Shown here piece after piece: positions 36,101 to 45,094 of a stretch of DNA of 64,000 nt. The position numbers and the translations under genes are program-made. Position 1 is the stretch's first letter. The number at the start of each line of letters is the position of its first letter. The DNA is taken from the NCBI GenBank assembly GCA_965279165.1, contig OZ257140.1, positions 620,001 to 684,000 on the forward strand. Reading direction: 5' to 3'. Origin of the DNA: JBAYIE01 sp965279165 (GTDB lineage: Bacteria; Bacteroidota; Bacteroidia; UKL13-3). The notes beneath the pieces were generated by a model. That model made no database searches, was not told the DNA's origin, and saw nothing but the letters and a program-made list of their open reading frames with translations.

Positions 36101-39100
36101 CCCAACTACATTTTGCGGTACAGGTTCAGTTAGTTTACAAGCCAATGTTGCATCCACTTATTCTTACCAATGGAGGAACAATGGAGTTGATATCCCAACT
36201 GCTACATCCAGTATGTATACAGCTACATCAACCGGAAATTACAGTGTGATAATTACTTCGACAGCCAATGGTTGTGTTTCGGCAGAATCCAATAGCATCG
36301 GTGTTACCATAATTACCGGACTTGATACAGATGGCGATGGTTTACCAAATGCATGTGATGCAGATGACGATAACGATGGAATCACAGATGCTGCAGAATG
36401 TAACCAATCTAATTTCTTCTGGTCAAATCCGCCTTCTGTAAGTGGAAATACTGCCACAGGTACTATTAATGGCATTAGTTATACTTATACTTCTTCTACC
36501 CCAATTTTTACAACAACAAATTTGTATTCACATGGTACATTTCCATCCACTTATGGTGTTCCAAATGCAAATCCAACTATTCAAAATATTGCCATAAATA
36601 CAAATACATTAACATTTGCAAGTCCAATGACCAATCCGGTTCTTGTATTTGCATCTATTGGTCATGGAAGTTTATCGGTTCCAATTTCATTTAGTGCACC
36701 AATACAAATTGTATGGTCACATAATGTGGTTCTCAATTCAACAACCCAAATTACAGGAACTGAAGGATATGCCATAATTCGTATGATGGGAACTTTTTCA
36801 AGCATTACGTTTAATTATCAAACAGCAGAAAACTATTGCAATTTTGCTTTCGGGGCCGACTTCCAAAACTGCGGAGATAAAGATAACGATGGCACAGCTG
36901 ATTATTTAGATATAGATAGTGATAACGATGGTTGTATTGATGCAATTGAAGGAAGCATGAGTTTCTCGGTTAGTCAAACCAATAGTGGTCGATTAACAGG
37001 AACAATTGATGCCAATGGAATTCCTTCTATTTCTAATGGTGGACAAGGTGTAGGTACAAGTAATACATACATCGCAAATTGTTTCTGTCAGCCTGGTTTA
37101 GATGAAAACAAACCAAATGCAATTACACAAAACATTGTAGTTAGTTTGGATGGAAATGGAAATGCAACCATTAACGAATCACAAGTTAATAATGGCTCAA
37201 CTGACGATTGCGGTATTGCAAGTATGGTTTTGTCAAATACAAATTTCAATTGCAGTAACTTAGGTGCAAATACGGTAACATTATCGGTAACCGATAACCA
37301 AGGAAATGTAGATATTGAAACAGCAACCGTAACTATCCAGGATATTACGCCACCTTTCTTCACATCTTCATTTTCAATTTTAACACCAGTAAATGGCTCA
37401 GGCGAAGTAGCAGCTACTGGTCCTAGCGGTGCTGTTGTAAATTATATTACACCATCGGCATCCGATAATTGTCCTCCGGCTACCGTTGTATCTGTGCCTG
37501 CAAGTGGGTCGGTATTTCCAATTGGAAACACACTAGTTACTGTTACTGCAACTGATCATGTAGGATTAACCACAACCAACAACTATACGATTGTGGTTTC
37601 TGGTCTAGCTCCAAGCATTTCATGCCCGGCAAATATCACAGTAAATAACGCTCCAAATCAATGCGGTGCCAACGTAAACTTTACCGCTACCGAAACAACC
37701 GGCATACCTGCATCAACAATTACTTACTCACCGGCATCAGGAAGCATGTTCCCGGTAGGAACAACTACTGTTACAGCTACCGCTACTAATCCGGTAGGCA
37801 CATCCGTATGTACCTTTACGGTAACCGTTTTAGATGTTACAGCACCAACTATTACATGTAATTCAAATATTACTGTAAATACAGATGCCGCCCAGTGTAA
37901 TGCGAATGTTACTATTCCATCTCCTTTAACTTCCGACAATTGTACCTTAAGTCCTTCATCAATTCTTCCTCCATTTAATCCCAACGATAATCGAATCGCT
38001 TTATGGATTGATGCTACTAAATTTAGTACAGGAAATGGCAGTTCATTAAGCGGCATAATTGATGATGCAAGTATTAATAACCGAACATTAACAACCAATG
38101 CAACTTATGATGCTTCCGGATTTAATGGACGTCCGGCAGTTCGTTATAACAACAACCAAACGGCCACCAATACTGGCTTTAGTACAAATGCAAATACTTA
38201 TATTTTTACAACTGTTCAGGTAATCGCTCCTTCTAATAATTGGGCTTCTGTATTCTATCATTGGAATCGTGATGGTGGATTAACCATTGAGCAAAATCCA
38301 TTATCGCCAAATGGCGCACCTGCCGGAACTGCTCAGTACCATTTCCAAACAGGTAACGACAATGCGAATGTTGAACAAAACATTACTTATGGTACAACCT
38401 ATATAATGGCTGCTAAAATTACCGGAGGAAATGTGCGAACATTTAGTTTATACAAAGACAATGGAGGATCATTACAATTAGTAGGAACTTCATCAAACAG
38501 CTCCTTCACATTACCAAATGCTGTCGGACAATTATTCTTAGGAAGAAGTGATGCAGGTGAATATACCAATATGCGTATGGGTGAATTTCTATACATACAA
38601 GGTTCTTTGCCGGCTTCTGAAAGTAGTATAGTCGATTACTTACATGCTAAGTGGTTTGGAACTGTTTCAACAACACTTACCAATAATATTACCAATACAG
38701 CGAACGCTTCCGGTATATATCCTAAAGGAACAACAACCATAACATGGACTGCAAAAGATGCTGCAGGAAATACGTCAACTTGTAACCAAACTGTTACTGT
38801 AATTGATAATATTGCCCCAACCATAATATGTCCGCCTAATATTAATACAATAGCTACTTCAGCTACAGGAGCTATAGTTAGTTATGCTACCCCATCTGTT
38901 GCTGATAATTGTAGTGCAACATTAACCAGAACAGGTGGTTTAGCTAGTGGTTCTACATTCCCAATTGGAACAACAACCGTTACCTATCTTGCTACTGACC
39001 CAGCGGGTTTAACAACTACCTGCTCATTCACAGTTGAGGTAATCGGATTGCCTCCGGTTATAGTATGTCCGCCAGATATAACAGTTAACAACACTCCAAA

Positions 39101-42100
39101 CCTATGCGGTGCTAATGTAAATTTCAATGCGATTGAAACTACCGGAATTCCTGCATCAACTATTACTTATTCGATTGCTCCTGGCAGCAACTTTGCAGTT
39201 GGAACAACCACTGTTACTGCAACCGCTACTAACCCTGTTGGTACTTCCAGCTGTACATTTACGGTTACTGTTATAGATAACCAAGTTCCAAATGTAGCAA
39301 CCAATAATGTAACCGTTCAATTGGATGCAAGTGGAAATGGTTCCGTTACAGCAGCTCAAATTAACAACGGCTCAACTGACAATTGTGAGATTGCTAGTGT
39401 TACTATTTCACCAAGTACATTTAACTGCTCTAATATTGGTGCTAACACAGTAACTTTAACAGTAACAGATATCCATAACAATGTTGCAACGGCAAATGCA
39501 ACTGTAACCGTAAAAGATATGGTTGCACCTGTTGCTTTAGCTCAAAATGTAACCATATATCTCGATGCAAGTGGCAATGGTTCAACAAACGCCAATGCAG
39601 TTAATAATGGTTCTACCGATGCATGTGGTATTGCAACTATGGCTCTTTCAAAAACCAACTTCAATTGTTCTAATATAGGACAAAACAATGTTACTCTAAC
39701 GGTAACAGATATCAACGGAAACATTTCAACTGCCACAGCAATTGTAACAGTGCTTGATCAAATTGCTCCGGTTATAACATGTCCAGTTAATGTAAATACA
39801 ACTACAGATGCCAATCAATGTGGTGCGGTAGTAAACTTTGCACTTCCAACTGCAACAGACAATTGTTCCGGAGGATCAGCAAATCCGATTGTAAATGGTA
39901 GTTTTGAAAATAACTTTAATGGATGGACAATTGCTTCGAATACTTGTGGAATTTGGGTAATCGGAAATGCAGGACAAACCCTGAATGCAAATCAAACCAT
40001 CTTTAATTATGGAACTGGTTCAAATTCTCAGGTAACTTATCCTCAAGGATTACCTCTAACCTTTAATCCAACCGATGGAACTAAAATGGCAGCATTCTTC
40101 CAAAACTGTGGCGCTACACATCGGTTATACCAGGATGTAACGCTTCCATCTGGAAATGTAAATCTCAAGTTTGATCTTTCATACCGGAATTTTGCTGCTA
40201 ATTTTTCCAGCTCACAGTATACTGCAGTTGAAATAAGAAATCCTATTACAAATGCATTGTTGCAAACCTTATTTAAAACCAATACAGGTGACCCGCAATC
40301 CATACCATTTACTTCCTTTAGTTATAACCTGAGCGCATACGCAGGACAGACTGTTAGGATTCAATTAGTAGATGCCGTAATTAATTCAAATCCACTCAAT
40401 GTATTTATTGACAATGTAAAAGTTACCGGAGGTATTTCTATCGTTCAAACTGCCGGTATATCTTCAGGTAATTCATTCCCTGTTGGCACTACAACCAATA
40501 CATTTGTTGCAACAGACTCTTCAGGAAACTCAAGTACTTGTAACTTTACTATAAACGTTACAGACAACCAACCACCTGTGGTTATTTGTCCTCCTAATAT
40601 AAATGTTTATGCAACAAGTGCTGCCGGCGCAATGGTTAACTACCCTACTCCTACAGCAAGCGACAATTGTAGTATTGCATCTATTAATTTGATTTCAGGT
40701 CCTGTAAGTGGTTCAACTTTCCCTATTGGAACTACTAATGTTACCTATAACACAATTGATATAAATGGTAATATTTCAGTTTGTACTTTTACAGTTACCG
40801 TAACAGGATTACCACCGGTTATTGTTTGTCCACCTAACATCACCGTTAACAATACAACTAACCAGTGCGGAGCAAACGTAAATTACAACGCTACAGAAAC
40901 AACCGGAATACCGGCCTCAACAATTACCTATTCGATTGCACCAGGTAGTAATTTTGAAGTTGGCACTGCAACAGTAACCGCAACGGCTACTAATGCAGTA
41001 GGGTCTTCTACTTGCTCATTTACGGTAACCGTACTCGATAACCAATTACCTAATGTACTTACTAATAATGTAACTGTTCAGTTGGATGCAAGTGGTAATG
41101 GCTCTATTACTGCTTCACAAATCAATAATGGCTCTACCGACAATTGCGGAATAGCAAGTGTAACAGTTTCCCCTTCTACTTTTAGTTGCTCTAATGTTGG
41201 AGCCAATACAGTAACATTAACAGTAACAGATATTCATAACAATGTATCTACAGCAACAGCAGTAGTTACTGTTGAAGATAATATTGCTCCGGTAGCTATT
41301 GCACAAAATGTAACGGTTCAACTCGATGCAACCGGCAATGGTTCCACAACAGCAACTGCAGTTAACAATGGATCATCAGATGCATGTGGAATAGCTTCTA
41401 TGGTACTTTCAAAAACCGACTTTAATTGTTCTAATGTTGGTCCAAATGAAGTTACCTTAACCATTACCGATGTAAACAACAATGTATCTACAGCAACAGC
41501 AATCGTTACCGTACAAGACAATATTGCACCTCTGGTATTGACACAAAACATCACCATCCAACTGGATGCCAATGGCAGTGCAAGCATAACACCATCACAG
41601 ATTAACAATGGTAGTTCGGATAATTGCGCAATACAGCAAATCGTATTGGATAATACCAATTTCAACTGTTCTAATGTAGGAAGCAATACCGTAACCTTAT
41701 CCGTAATGGATGTAAACGGCAATGTGTCGTCGGCTGATGCAACAGTAACGGTACAGGATTTAATACCGGCAACTGTTGTAACACAAAACATCACCATCCA
41801 ACTGGATGCAACCGGTAATGCAGCGATAGTTCCATCACAGATTAACAATGGGTCAAGCGACAATTGTTCGATAGCAACCTATGCTGTATCACCAAATACA
41901 TTTAATTGTGGCAATGTAGGAGCCAATACGGTAACCTTAACCATCACCGATGTAAATGGCAATGTATCATCAGCCGATGCAGTGGTAACGGTTCAGGATA
42001 TGGTAGCCGCAGTGGTGGTTACCCAGGATATTACCATCCAACTGGATGCCGCAGGTAATGCTTCCATAACCCCATCGCAAATAAACAATGGAAGTTCAGA

Positions 42101-44174
42101 TGCATGCGGAATACAAAGTATTGCATTGGATAAAACCACCTTTAACTGTTCGAATGTGGGAAGCAATATTGTAACCTTAACGGTAACGGATGTAAACAAC
42201 AATGTATCCTCGGCAACCGCTACGGTAACGGTTCAGGATGTAACACAACCGGTAGCAATTGGACAAGACATAACGGTTCAGTTAGACAATACCGGTAATA
42301 CATCCATTACGGCATCACAAATCAATAATGGATCAAATGATGCTTGTGGAATAGCAAGTATCAGCGTATCACCAAATACCTTTACCTGTGCCAATGTTGG
42401 TAGCAACCAGGTAACCTTAACGGTAACGGATGTGAATGCAAATGTATCTACGGTAACAGCTACGGTAACGGTTCAGGATTTGGTAGCTCCGGTAGTAATA
42501 ACGCAGCCATTTACAATTCAGCTTGGTTCAGACGCATCGGTTACCATCACCCCGGCAAACGTTAACAATGGTTCATCGGATGCATGTGGTATAGCAAGCA
42601 TGAGCGTTTATCCAAATACCTTTACCTGCTCAAATATCGGCAGCAATACGGTAACCTTAACGGTAACAGATGTGAATGGCAATGTAGCCAGTTCAACAGC
42701 TGTAGTTACGGTAATCGGACATGGTATCACCAATGCCAACGGCGTAATATTCATCAACCAGAGCAATGTGGTAAAATGGAATAATGTTCCTCTGACAACC
42801 AATGGACAAAGCGGAACTATTCCTGTGGCATCTTCATACAATGCAACAACGGTTAACCTATCAGCAAAAGGTGGAAATATCTATGCCACCAATTGTGATG
42901 GTATCGGAGTAACCGGAGGATATGTATCGCAAGGATGCAATAACACAACCGACTTCAAAAACAGAACCATCAACAAAGACCAGAGCTTTAAGATGAGTTT
43001 ATCCAATGCCAACCTTGGAATCTACAAACTGGTATTTACTACCGGATATACCGGAAGGGTTAAAGTAACAGCCAAACGCAATGGCAAGAGTGTGGTAAGC
43101 TTTACCAAACTAATGACTGCAAACGACTTTGATACGTTTGACTTTACAGCATCCTGCGCACTAAAAGGAATATGTGTTGTAGACGAAGTAGAGTTCTCTC
43201 TAGCAGAAAACAAACATTGCGGTCAGTGTGGAAAACACCACAGATGGAGAGGTAAAGGAAACGGACACGATCACCATTATGGAGATTACCGCGATGGAGA
43301 CGACCACGATGAAGACAGAGATGATGACGAGAACGATTACGATGATGAATCAAGTTGCTCAAACAACTGTGGTATATCGGTTAAATTCCCGATACTGTTT
43401 GTTCAGGAAAAAGAAAGCTGTGGACTTAGCACTGCTTCAGAGTGCGGAACTCCTGAACAAGTTGGAAGAATTACAGGATTGAGTGGAACCTTATCGGTAA
43501 GTGCATATACAGGTAATACAAGCGGATCAAACTCGGATGGTAATTTCACCACCGGAAATCCGAATACTACCAACTATGCAAAACGCCTGTTGGTTGGATA
43601 TGATTATAAAGGAAGACCGGCAGCATGGGAAGTATCAGCTAAATGCGATATACGTTCCATCCGTCAAGGTAGATATTCTAACAAACCACAATTGCCATTA
43701 GGTAACAGCTGCAATAATTATCGCTTTACTGTAACCGGAGTGGATGCAAATGGTCAATATATCTATGGAACCCGCAAACAAATCAATAACAATACAGTGG
43801 TAAATATCCGCTGGAGGGTAACAGAGTTTTACCAACGTGTTTGGATATTGAGTTATGAAGTTACCGGTTCAAATATGGGTAAAGGAGAATCTGAAATTAT
43901 CGAAACTACTACCGACCTGAAAGGTGCAGATGCACATATTTATCCAAATCCATCGTTTGGAGAATTTAATGTAAGCATCGATACCCATAGCGATGAACTG
44001 GTAGATGTGATGGTAATGGATGGTTTGGGTCGTGAAGTAATACAACTCACCAACCAATCGCCGGGCGTACCTGTGGTTATCACCAATGAAATGTTACCTG
44101 CAGCAGGTATCTATTTTGTAAGTGTTAAACAAGGTAACTTTAACAAAGTGATTAAGATTACCAAGGTGAACTAA
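33111..44174 (+). CDS. Giant multidomain surface adhesin (LamG, Ig-like, HYR repeats) with T9SS type-A sorting domain
   Basis: A 3,687-residue protein with a signal peptide ('SKAFLLLMAFCLHSVVS'). Domains in order: LamG/concanavalin-like (~220-385), bacterial Ig-like (~463-535), a second LamG (~564-767), Ig-like repeats (~824-1000), two calcium-type Asp/Asn clusters ('DTDGDGLPNACDADDDNDG' near 1071, 'DKDNDGTADYLDIDSDNDG' near 1257), then a long series of HYR and related beta repeats (~1340-3200), with a third lectin-like insert (~1619-1848) and a carbohydrate-binding-like insert (~2257-2443). A His/Asp-rich low-complexity stretch (~3368-3416) precedes a type-A T9SS domain ('AHIYPNPSFGEFNV' ... 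'KVIKITKVN'). It probably acts in adhesion. A strong terminator follows. Confidence 0.85.
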   Translation: MNNNYFIILKKLSKAFLLLMAFCLHSVVSISQNFTITPSTPGVSNCIPFGQTTYGFQGFIYRNIPAFNLNPGDKIRFDLGNLNDIDVRRNIYFAAANINPGPWTGSSQNVSPVSWVQVVPESQTPLNSLGNTTVGDFELTYTATNSFSFAGGGFFIGFGATPPGTYVDAGCEQVGVNTTSSDASGYFYKRFYNLTHLQTGVLDGYGDNGSISGFRIEANTASALHFDGVDDYVAINSPFYTFNKEITVEYWIKPSSFLPFGSIIGQATSGTDNMSTNVWLMHPEATGTSLKFLVNDAGTWRDAGLITPAVGVWSHIVGVASATSTKIYLNGVLMSTGPGISTGIVNNSSSVIHIGKDVRHNSGRFGNFTIDEVKIYSRALCQAEILNNKNCELNMGASQTGLQEYYRFNQGSTILNNSAITTLNDQSGNTRNGSLNSFALVGTTSNWVAPGGSITGTCNTYTPSIAAISGSSSVCMGSTLSLSNTTSGGVWSSSNTGVATISAATGLVTPVSTGTTTISYTTDCGAVTKAITVNGLPAVAVSPFASTICAGSSVTITASTSNNLVAYYRFDETSGNTVTDISGNNLTGTFVNSPSRISSGAGISGAGNAITLNNPNYINIPDNAVFNTMQNKLTIEAWIYQTDAGDNTIIDRGDYNFLFMARPNGQTGLGFYNNGGGWTYSAGDIPVGVWSHVAVTWDGSTNTIKFYLNGNLLSTHNRGTSLYFGSGGPVNIGRQSPYTCACNIMTGSIDELRLWSTTRTQAEIQGAMGVTISPVVATSFSWSPASGLNTTTGSTVIASPTSTTTYSVTGTSAAGCVKTNNYSTVTVNAVPTTTASNTGPFCVRDTIKLFSSTPGASYSWTGPNGFTSTQQHPVILNAIPANAGTYTVNITLNGCTGTSTTNVVVNPLPTISASSNSPICSGQTLNLNATGGVAYYWSGPNGFNPGGTSASTSIASSTTDATGHYVVKVQGANGCRDTASTDVIVNLTPVATITTNGPTTFCGTGSVSLQANVASTYSYQWRNNGVDIPTATSSMYTATSTGNYSVIITSTANGCVSAESNSIGVTIITGLDTDGDGLPNACDADDDNDGITDAAECNQSNFFWSNPPSVSGNTATGTINGISYTYTSSTPIFTTTNLYSHGTFPSTYGVPNANPTIQNIAINTNTLTFASPMTNPVLVFASIGHGSLSVPISFSAPIQIVWSHNVVLNSTTQITGTEGYAIIRMMGTFSSITFNYQTAENYCNFAFGADFQNCGDKDNDGTADYLDIDSDNDGCIDAIEGSMSFSVSQTNSGRLTGTIDANGIPSISNGGQGVGTSNTYIANCFCQPGLDENKPNAITQNIVVSLDGNGNATINESQVNNGSTDDCGIASMVLSNTNFNCSNLGANTVTLSVTDNQGNVDIETATVTIQDITPPFFTSSFSILTPVNGSGEVAATGPSGAVVNYITPSASDNCPPATVVSVPASGSVFPIGNTLVTVTATDHVGLTTTNNYTIVVSGLAPSISCPANITVNNAPNQCGANVNFTATETTGIPASTITYSPASGSMFPVGTTTVTATATNPVGTSVCTFTVTVLDVTAPTITCNSNITVNTDAAQCNANVTIPSPLTSDNCTLSPSSILPPFNPNDNRIALWIDATKFSTGNGSSLSGIIDDASINNRTLTTNATYDASGFNGRPAVRYNNNQTATNTGFSTNANTYIFTTVQVIAPSNNWASVFYHWNRDGGLTIEQNPLSPNGAPAGTAQYHFQTGNDNANVEQNITYGTTYIMAAKITGGNVRTFSLYKDNGGSLQLVGTSSNSSFTLPNAVGQLFLGRSDAGEYTNMRMGEFLYIQGSLPASESSIVDYLHAKWFGTVSTTLTNNITNTANASGIYPKGTTTITWTAKDAAGNTSTCNQTVTVIDNIAPTIICPPNINTIATSATGAIVSYATPSVADNCSATLTRTGGLASGSTFPIGTTTVTYLATDPAGLTTTCSFTVEVIGLPPVIVCPPDITVNNTPNLCGANVNFNAIETTGIPASTITYSIAPGSNFAVGTTTVTATATNPVGTSSCTFTVTVIDNQVPNVATNNVTVQLDASGNGSVTAAQINNGSTDNCEIASVTISPSTFNCSNIGANTVTLTVTDIHNNVATANATVTVKDMVAPVALAQNVTIYLDASGNGSTNANAVNNGSTDACGIATMALSKTNFNCSNIGQNNVTLTVTDINGNISTATAIVTVLDQIAPVITCPVNVNTTTDANQCGAVVNFALPTATDNCSGGSANPIVNGSFENNFNGWTIASNTCGIWVIGNAGQTLNANQTIFNYGTGSNSQVTYPQGLPLTFNPTDGTKMAAFFQNCGATHRLYQDVTLPSGNVNLKFDLSYRNFAANFSSSQYTAVEIRNPITNALLQTLFKTNTGDPQSIPFTSFSYNLSAYAGQTVRIQLVDAVINSNPLNVFIDNVKVTGGISIVQTAGISSGNSFPVGTTTNTFVATDSSGNSSTCNFTINVTDNQPPVVICPPNINVYATSAAGAMVNYPTPTASDNCSIASINLISGPVSGSTFPIGTTNVTYNTIDINGNISVCTFTVTVTGLPPVIVCPPNITVNNTTNQCGANVNYNATETTGIPASTITYSIAPGSNFEVGTATVTATATNAVGSSTCSFTVTVLDNQLPNVLTNNVTVQLDASGNGSITASQINNGSTDNCGIASVTVSPSTFSCSNVGANTVTLTVTDIHNNVSTATAVVTVEDNIAPVAIAQNVTVQLDATGNGSTTATAVNNGSSDACGIASMVLSKTDFNCSNVGPNEVTLTITDVNNNVSTATAIVTVQDNIAPLVLTQNITIQLDANGSASITPSQINNGSSDNCAIQQIVLDNTNFNCSNVGSNTVTLSVMDVNGNVSSADATVTVQDLIPATVVTQNITIQLDATGNAAIVPSQINNGSSDNCSIATYAVSPNTFNCGNVGANTVTLTITDVNGNVSSADAVVTVQDMVAAVVVTQDITIQLDAAGNASITPSQINNGSSDACGIQSIALDKTTFNCSNVGSNIVTLTVTDVNNNVSSATATVTVQDVTQPVAIGQDITVQLDNTGNTSITASQINNGSNDACGIASISVSPNTFTCANVGSNQVTLTVTDVNANVSTVTATVTVQDLVAPVVITQPFTIQLGSDASVTITPANVNNGSSDACGIASMSVYPNTFTCSNIGSNTVTLTVTDVNGNVASSTAVVTVIGHGITNANGVIFINQSNVVKWNNVPLTTNGQSGTIPVASSYNATTVNLSAKGGNIYATNCDGIGVTGGYVSQGCNNTTDFKNRTINKDQSFKMSLSNANLGIYKLVFTTGYTGRVKVTAKRNGKSVVSFTKLMTANDFDTFDFTASCALKGICVVDEVEFSLAENKHCGQCGKHHRWRGKGNGHDHHYGDYRDGDDHDEDRDDDENDYDDESSCSNNCGISVKFPILFVQEKESCGLSTASECGTPEQVGRITGLSGTLSVSAYTGNTSGSNSDGNFTTGNPNTTNYAKRLLVGYDYKGRPAAWEVSAKCDIRSIRQGRYSNKPQLPLGNSCNNYRFTVTGVDANGQYIYGTRKQINNNTVVNIRWRVTEFYQRVWILSYEVTGSNMGKGESEIIETTTDLKGADAHIYPNPSFGEFNVSIDTHSDELVDVMVMDGLGREVIQLTNQSPGVPVVITNEMLPAAGIYFVSVKQGNFNKVIKITKVN
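39301..39780 (+). repeat. Two 240-bp repeats in the adhesin gene
   Basis: Two consecutive 80-codon units begin near 39301 and 39541 ('NVTVQLDASGNGS', 'NVTIYLDASGNGS') and are of the same family as the seven-unit array further downstream. Another single unit lies near 37115-37350. Confidence 0.75.
41041..42720 (+). repeat. Seven exact 240-bp tandem repeats in the adhesin gene
   Basis: Units begin at 41041, 41281, 41521, 41761, 42001, 42241 and 42481 with no length change, each encoding 80 residues of the pattern 'ITIQLDA-GNASITPSQINNGSSD-CGI ... NCSNVGSNTVTLTVTDVNGNVS'. The third to sixth units are the most alike at DNA level and are richer in GC than the early part of the gene. Constant length and local identity indicate unequal crossing-over or gene conversion. 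Confidence 0.88.
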
Positions 44175-44194
44175 CCTGACATACAAGACACCAT

Positions 44195-44225
44195 AAAAAA
44201 AGCCACCTTCGGGTGGCTTTTTTTA
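44195..44225 (+). terminator. Strong intrinsic terminator after the adhesin gene
   Basis: AAAAAAAGCCACC, loop TTCG, GGTGGCTTTTTTT: a GC-rich stem with a UUCG-type tetraloop, an A-tract on one side and a T-tract on the other. It starts 20 bases after the adhesin stop codon. The symmetry allows it to work on both strands. Confidence 0.9.
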
Positions 44226-44363
44226 TTTGTTTAATAGGAAACAGCTTTCATCTTTTATAATTCGTAACATCCTTGAGAAACAAGGATTCATTAATACTTC
44301 AGGGCAGGAATATTTAAAAAGCTTAGGATGCAAATTGGAGTAATTTGATTCTTTCCGAATAAT

Positions 44364-44397
44364 AAAAAAGCCTGAAAGTTTAAATCTTTCAGGCTTT
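44364..44397 (-). terminator. Intrinsic terminator for the DUF1761 gene
   Basis: On the minus strand AAAGCCTGAAAG, a 7-base loop and CTTTCAGGCTTT form a perfect 12-bp stem followed by a run of T. It is 19 bases beyond the DUF1761 stop codon. Another perfect 7-bp hairpin without a T-run (ATCCTTG/CAAGGAT, 44269-44287) lies between this and the adhesin terminator. Confidence 0.85.
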
Positions 44398-44416
44398 AAA
44401 AGGAAACAGCAATCGC

Positions 44417-44857
44417 TTACATCATAACCAAGATAAAAGCCACCAATAACAGAGATACCAAATGATAACCTGTATTGATAAAAAACAAAGTCCATGATTT
44501 TCTTTCCCATGCGGTAGACCCTAAATCGCCTGGAAAATAAAATCCAAGCCAAGTGAACACTGCAGCCATAATAGCGTTGGTAGAAGCCGACTCTGCTGAA
44601 GGTGGTAATCCCCAGGTAAGTGGATTCCATACGGCAATATTGTGGGCAAATACCCAAGCCATAAGAAAGTTTCCAACTACCATGAAAACCATTCCTTTTG
44701 CCAATTCGGATCCGGGTGGTTTAAAATTGGGATCATATCCCATTTCTTTGCCCCATACTTTTCCAAATAATGGGGTATACCAAACGAACCCCAAGATAAA
44801 ATTTGCAACCACTGCTACCATTAGTGCAGTCATGTTGATGTGAATGTCAGGTGTCAT
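44417..44857 (-). CDS. DUF1761 membrane protein
   Basis: A 146-residue integral membrane protein with about four hydrophobic segments ('MTALMVAVVANFILGFVWYT', 'GMVFMVVGNFLMAWVFAH', 'AIMAAVFTWLGFYF' and the C-terminal 'LVSLLLVAFILVM'). The motif 'FILGFVWYTPLFGKVWGKEMG' is typical of DUF1761, a family with no known function. Translation start at 44857 is supported by an unusually strong AGGAGG 7 bases upstream. It ends at a good terminator and appears to be a single-gene unit. Confidence 0.8.
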   Translation of the reverse strand: MTPDIHINMTALMVAVVANFILGFVWYTPLFGKVWGKEMGYDPNFKPPGSELAKGMVFMVVGNFLMAWVFAHNIAVWNPLTWGLPPSAESASTNAIMAAVFTWLGFYFPGDLGSTAWERKSWTLFFINTGYHLVSLLLVAFILVMM

Positions 44858-44864
44858 AATTTTT

Positions 44865-44870
44865 CCTCCT
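44865..44870 (-). promoter_or_regulatory. Strong Shine-Dalgarno site before DUF1761
   Basis: The minus strand reads AAAGGAGGAAAAATTATG. A full AGGAGG at normal spacing is rare in Bacteroidota, where most genes in this window show none. It fixes the start at 44857 and may show different translational control or foreign origin. Confidence 0.65.
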
Positions 44871-44946
44871 TTTTTTAGTTTGTAAATAGATACACTAAAT
44901 TATATAAACTCGCTCAAATACAAGCATTTACATCTAATACATTATG

Positions 44947-44988
44947 CACAATCTTTGAAACAAGGCATCCTGTCTAACAAAGATTGTG
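44947..44988. promoter_or_regulatory. 11-bp perfect inverted repeat in a divergent intergenic region
   Basis: CACAATCTTTG (44947-44957) and CAAAGATTGTG (44978-44988) are exact reverse complements with 20 bases between. It lies between DUF1761 and the O-antigen ligase-like gene, which point away from each other. It could be an operator or a long hairpin; no T-run suggests termination. Confidence 0.5.
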
Positions 44989-45094
44989 GATAACAAGTAT
45001 CTGACTATCAAAGCATATAAACGCAATTGGTTGTATGCGATAGATGGTCTTTTTACTATATGACGGAAAGAACTTAATATTGACAATATTAATT

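Noticed and set aside
41318..41863. A 181-codon minus-strand frame inside the adhesin repeats
   Set aside because: It is an antisense shadow of the tandem repeats; several similar frames recur at the same place in each unit.
41041..42720. CRISPR-like array
   Set aside because: The repeats are 240 bp, contiguous and in frame within one coding sequence; there are no short repeats with unique spacers.
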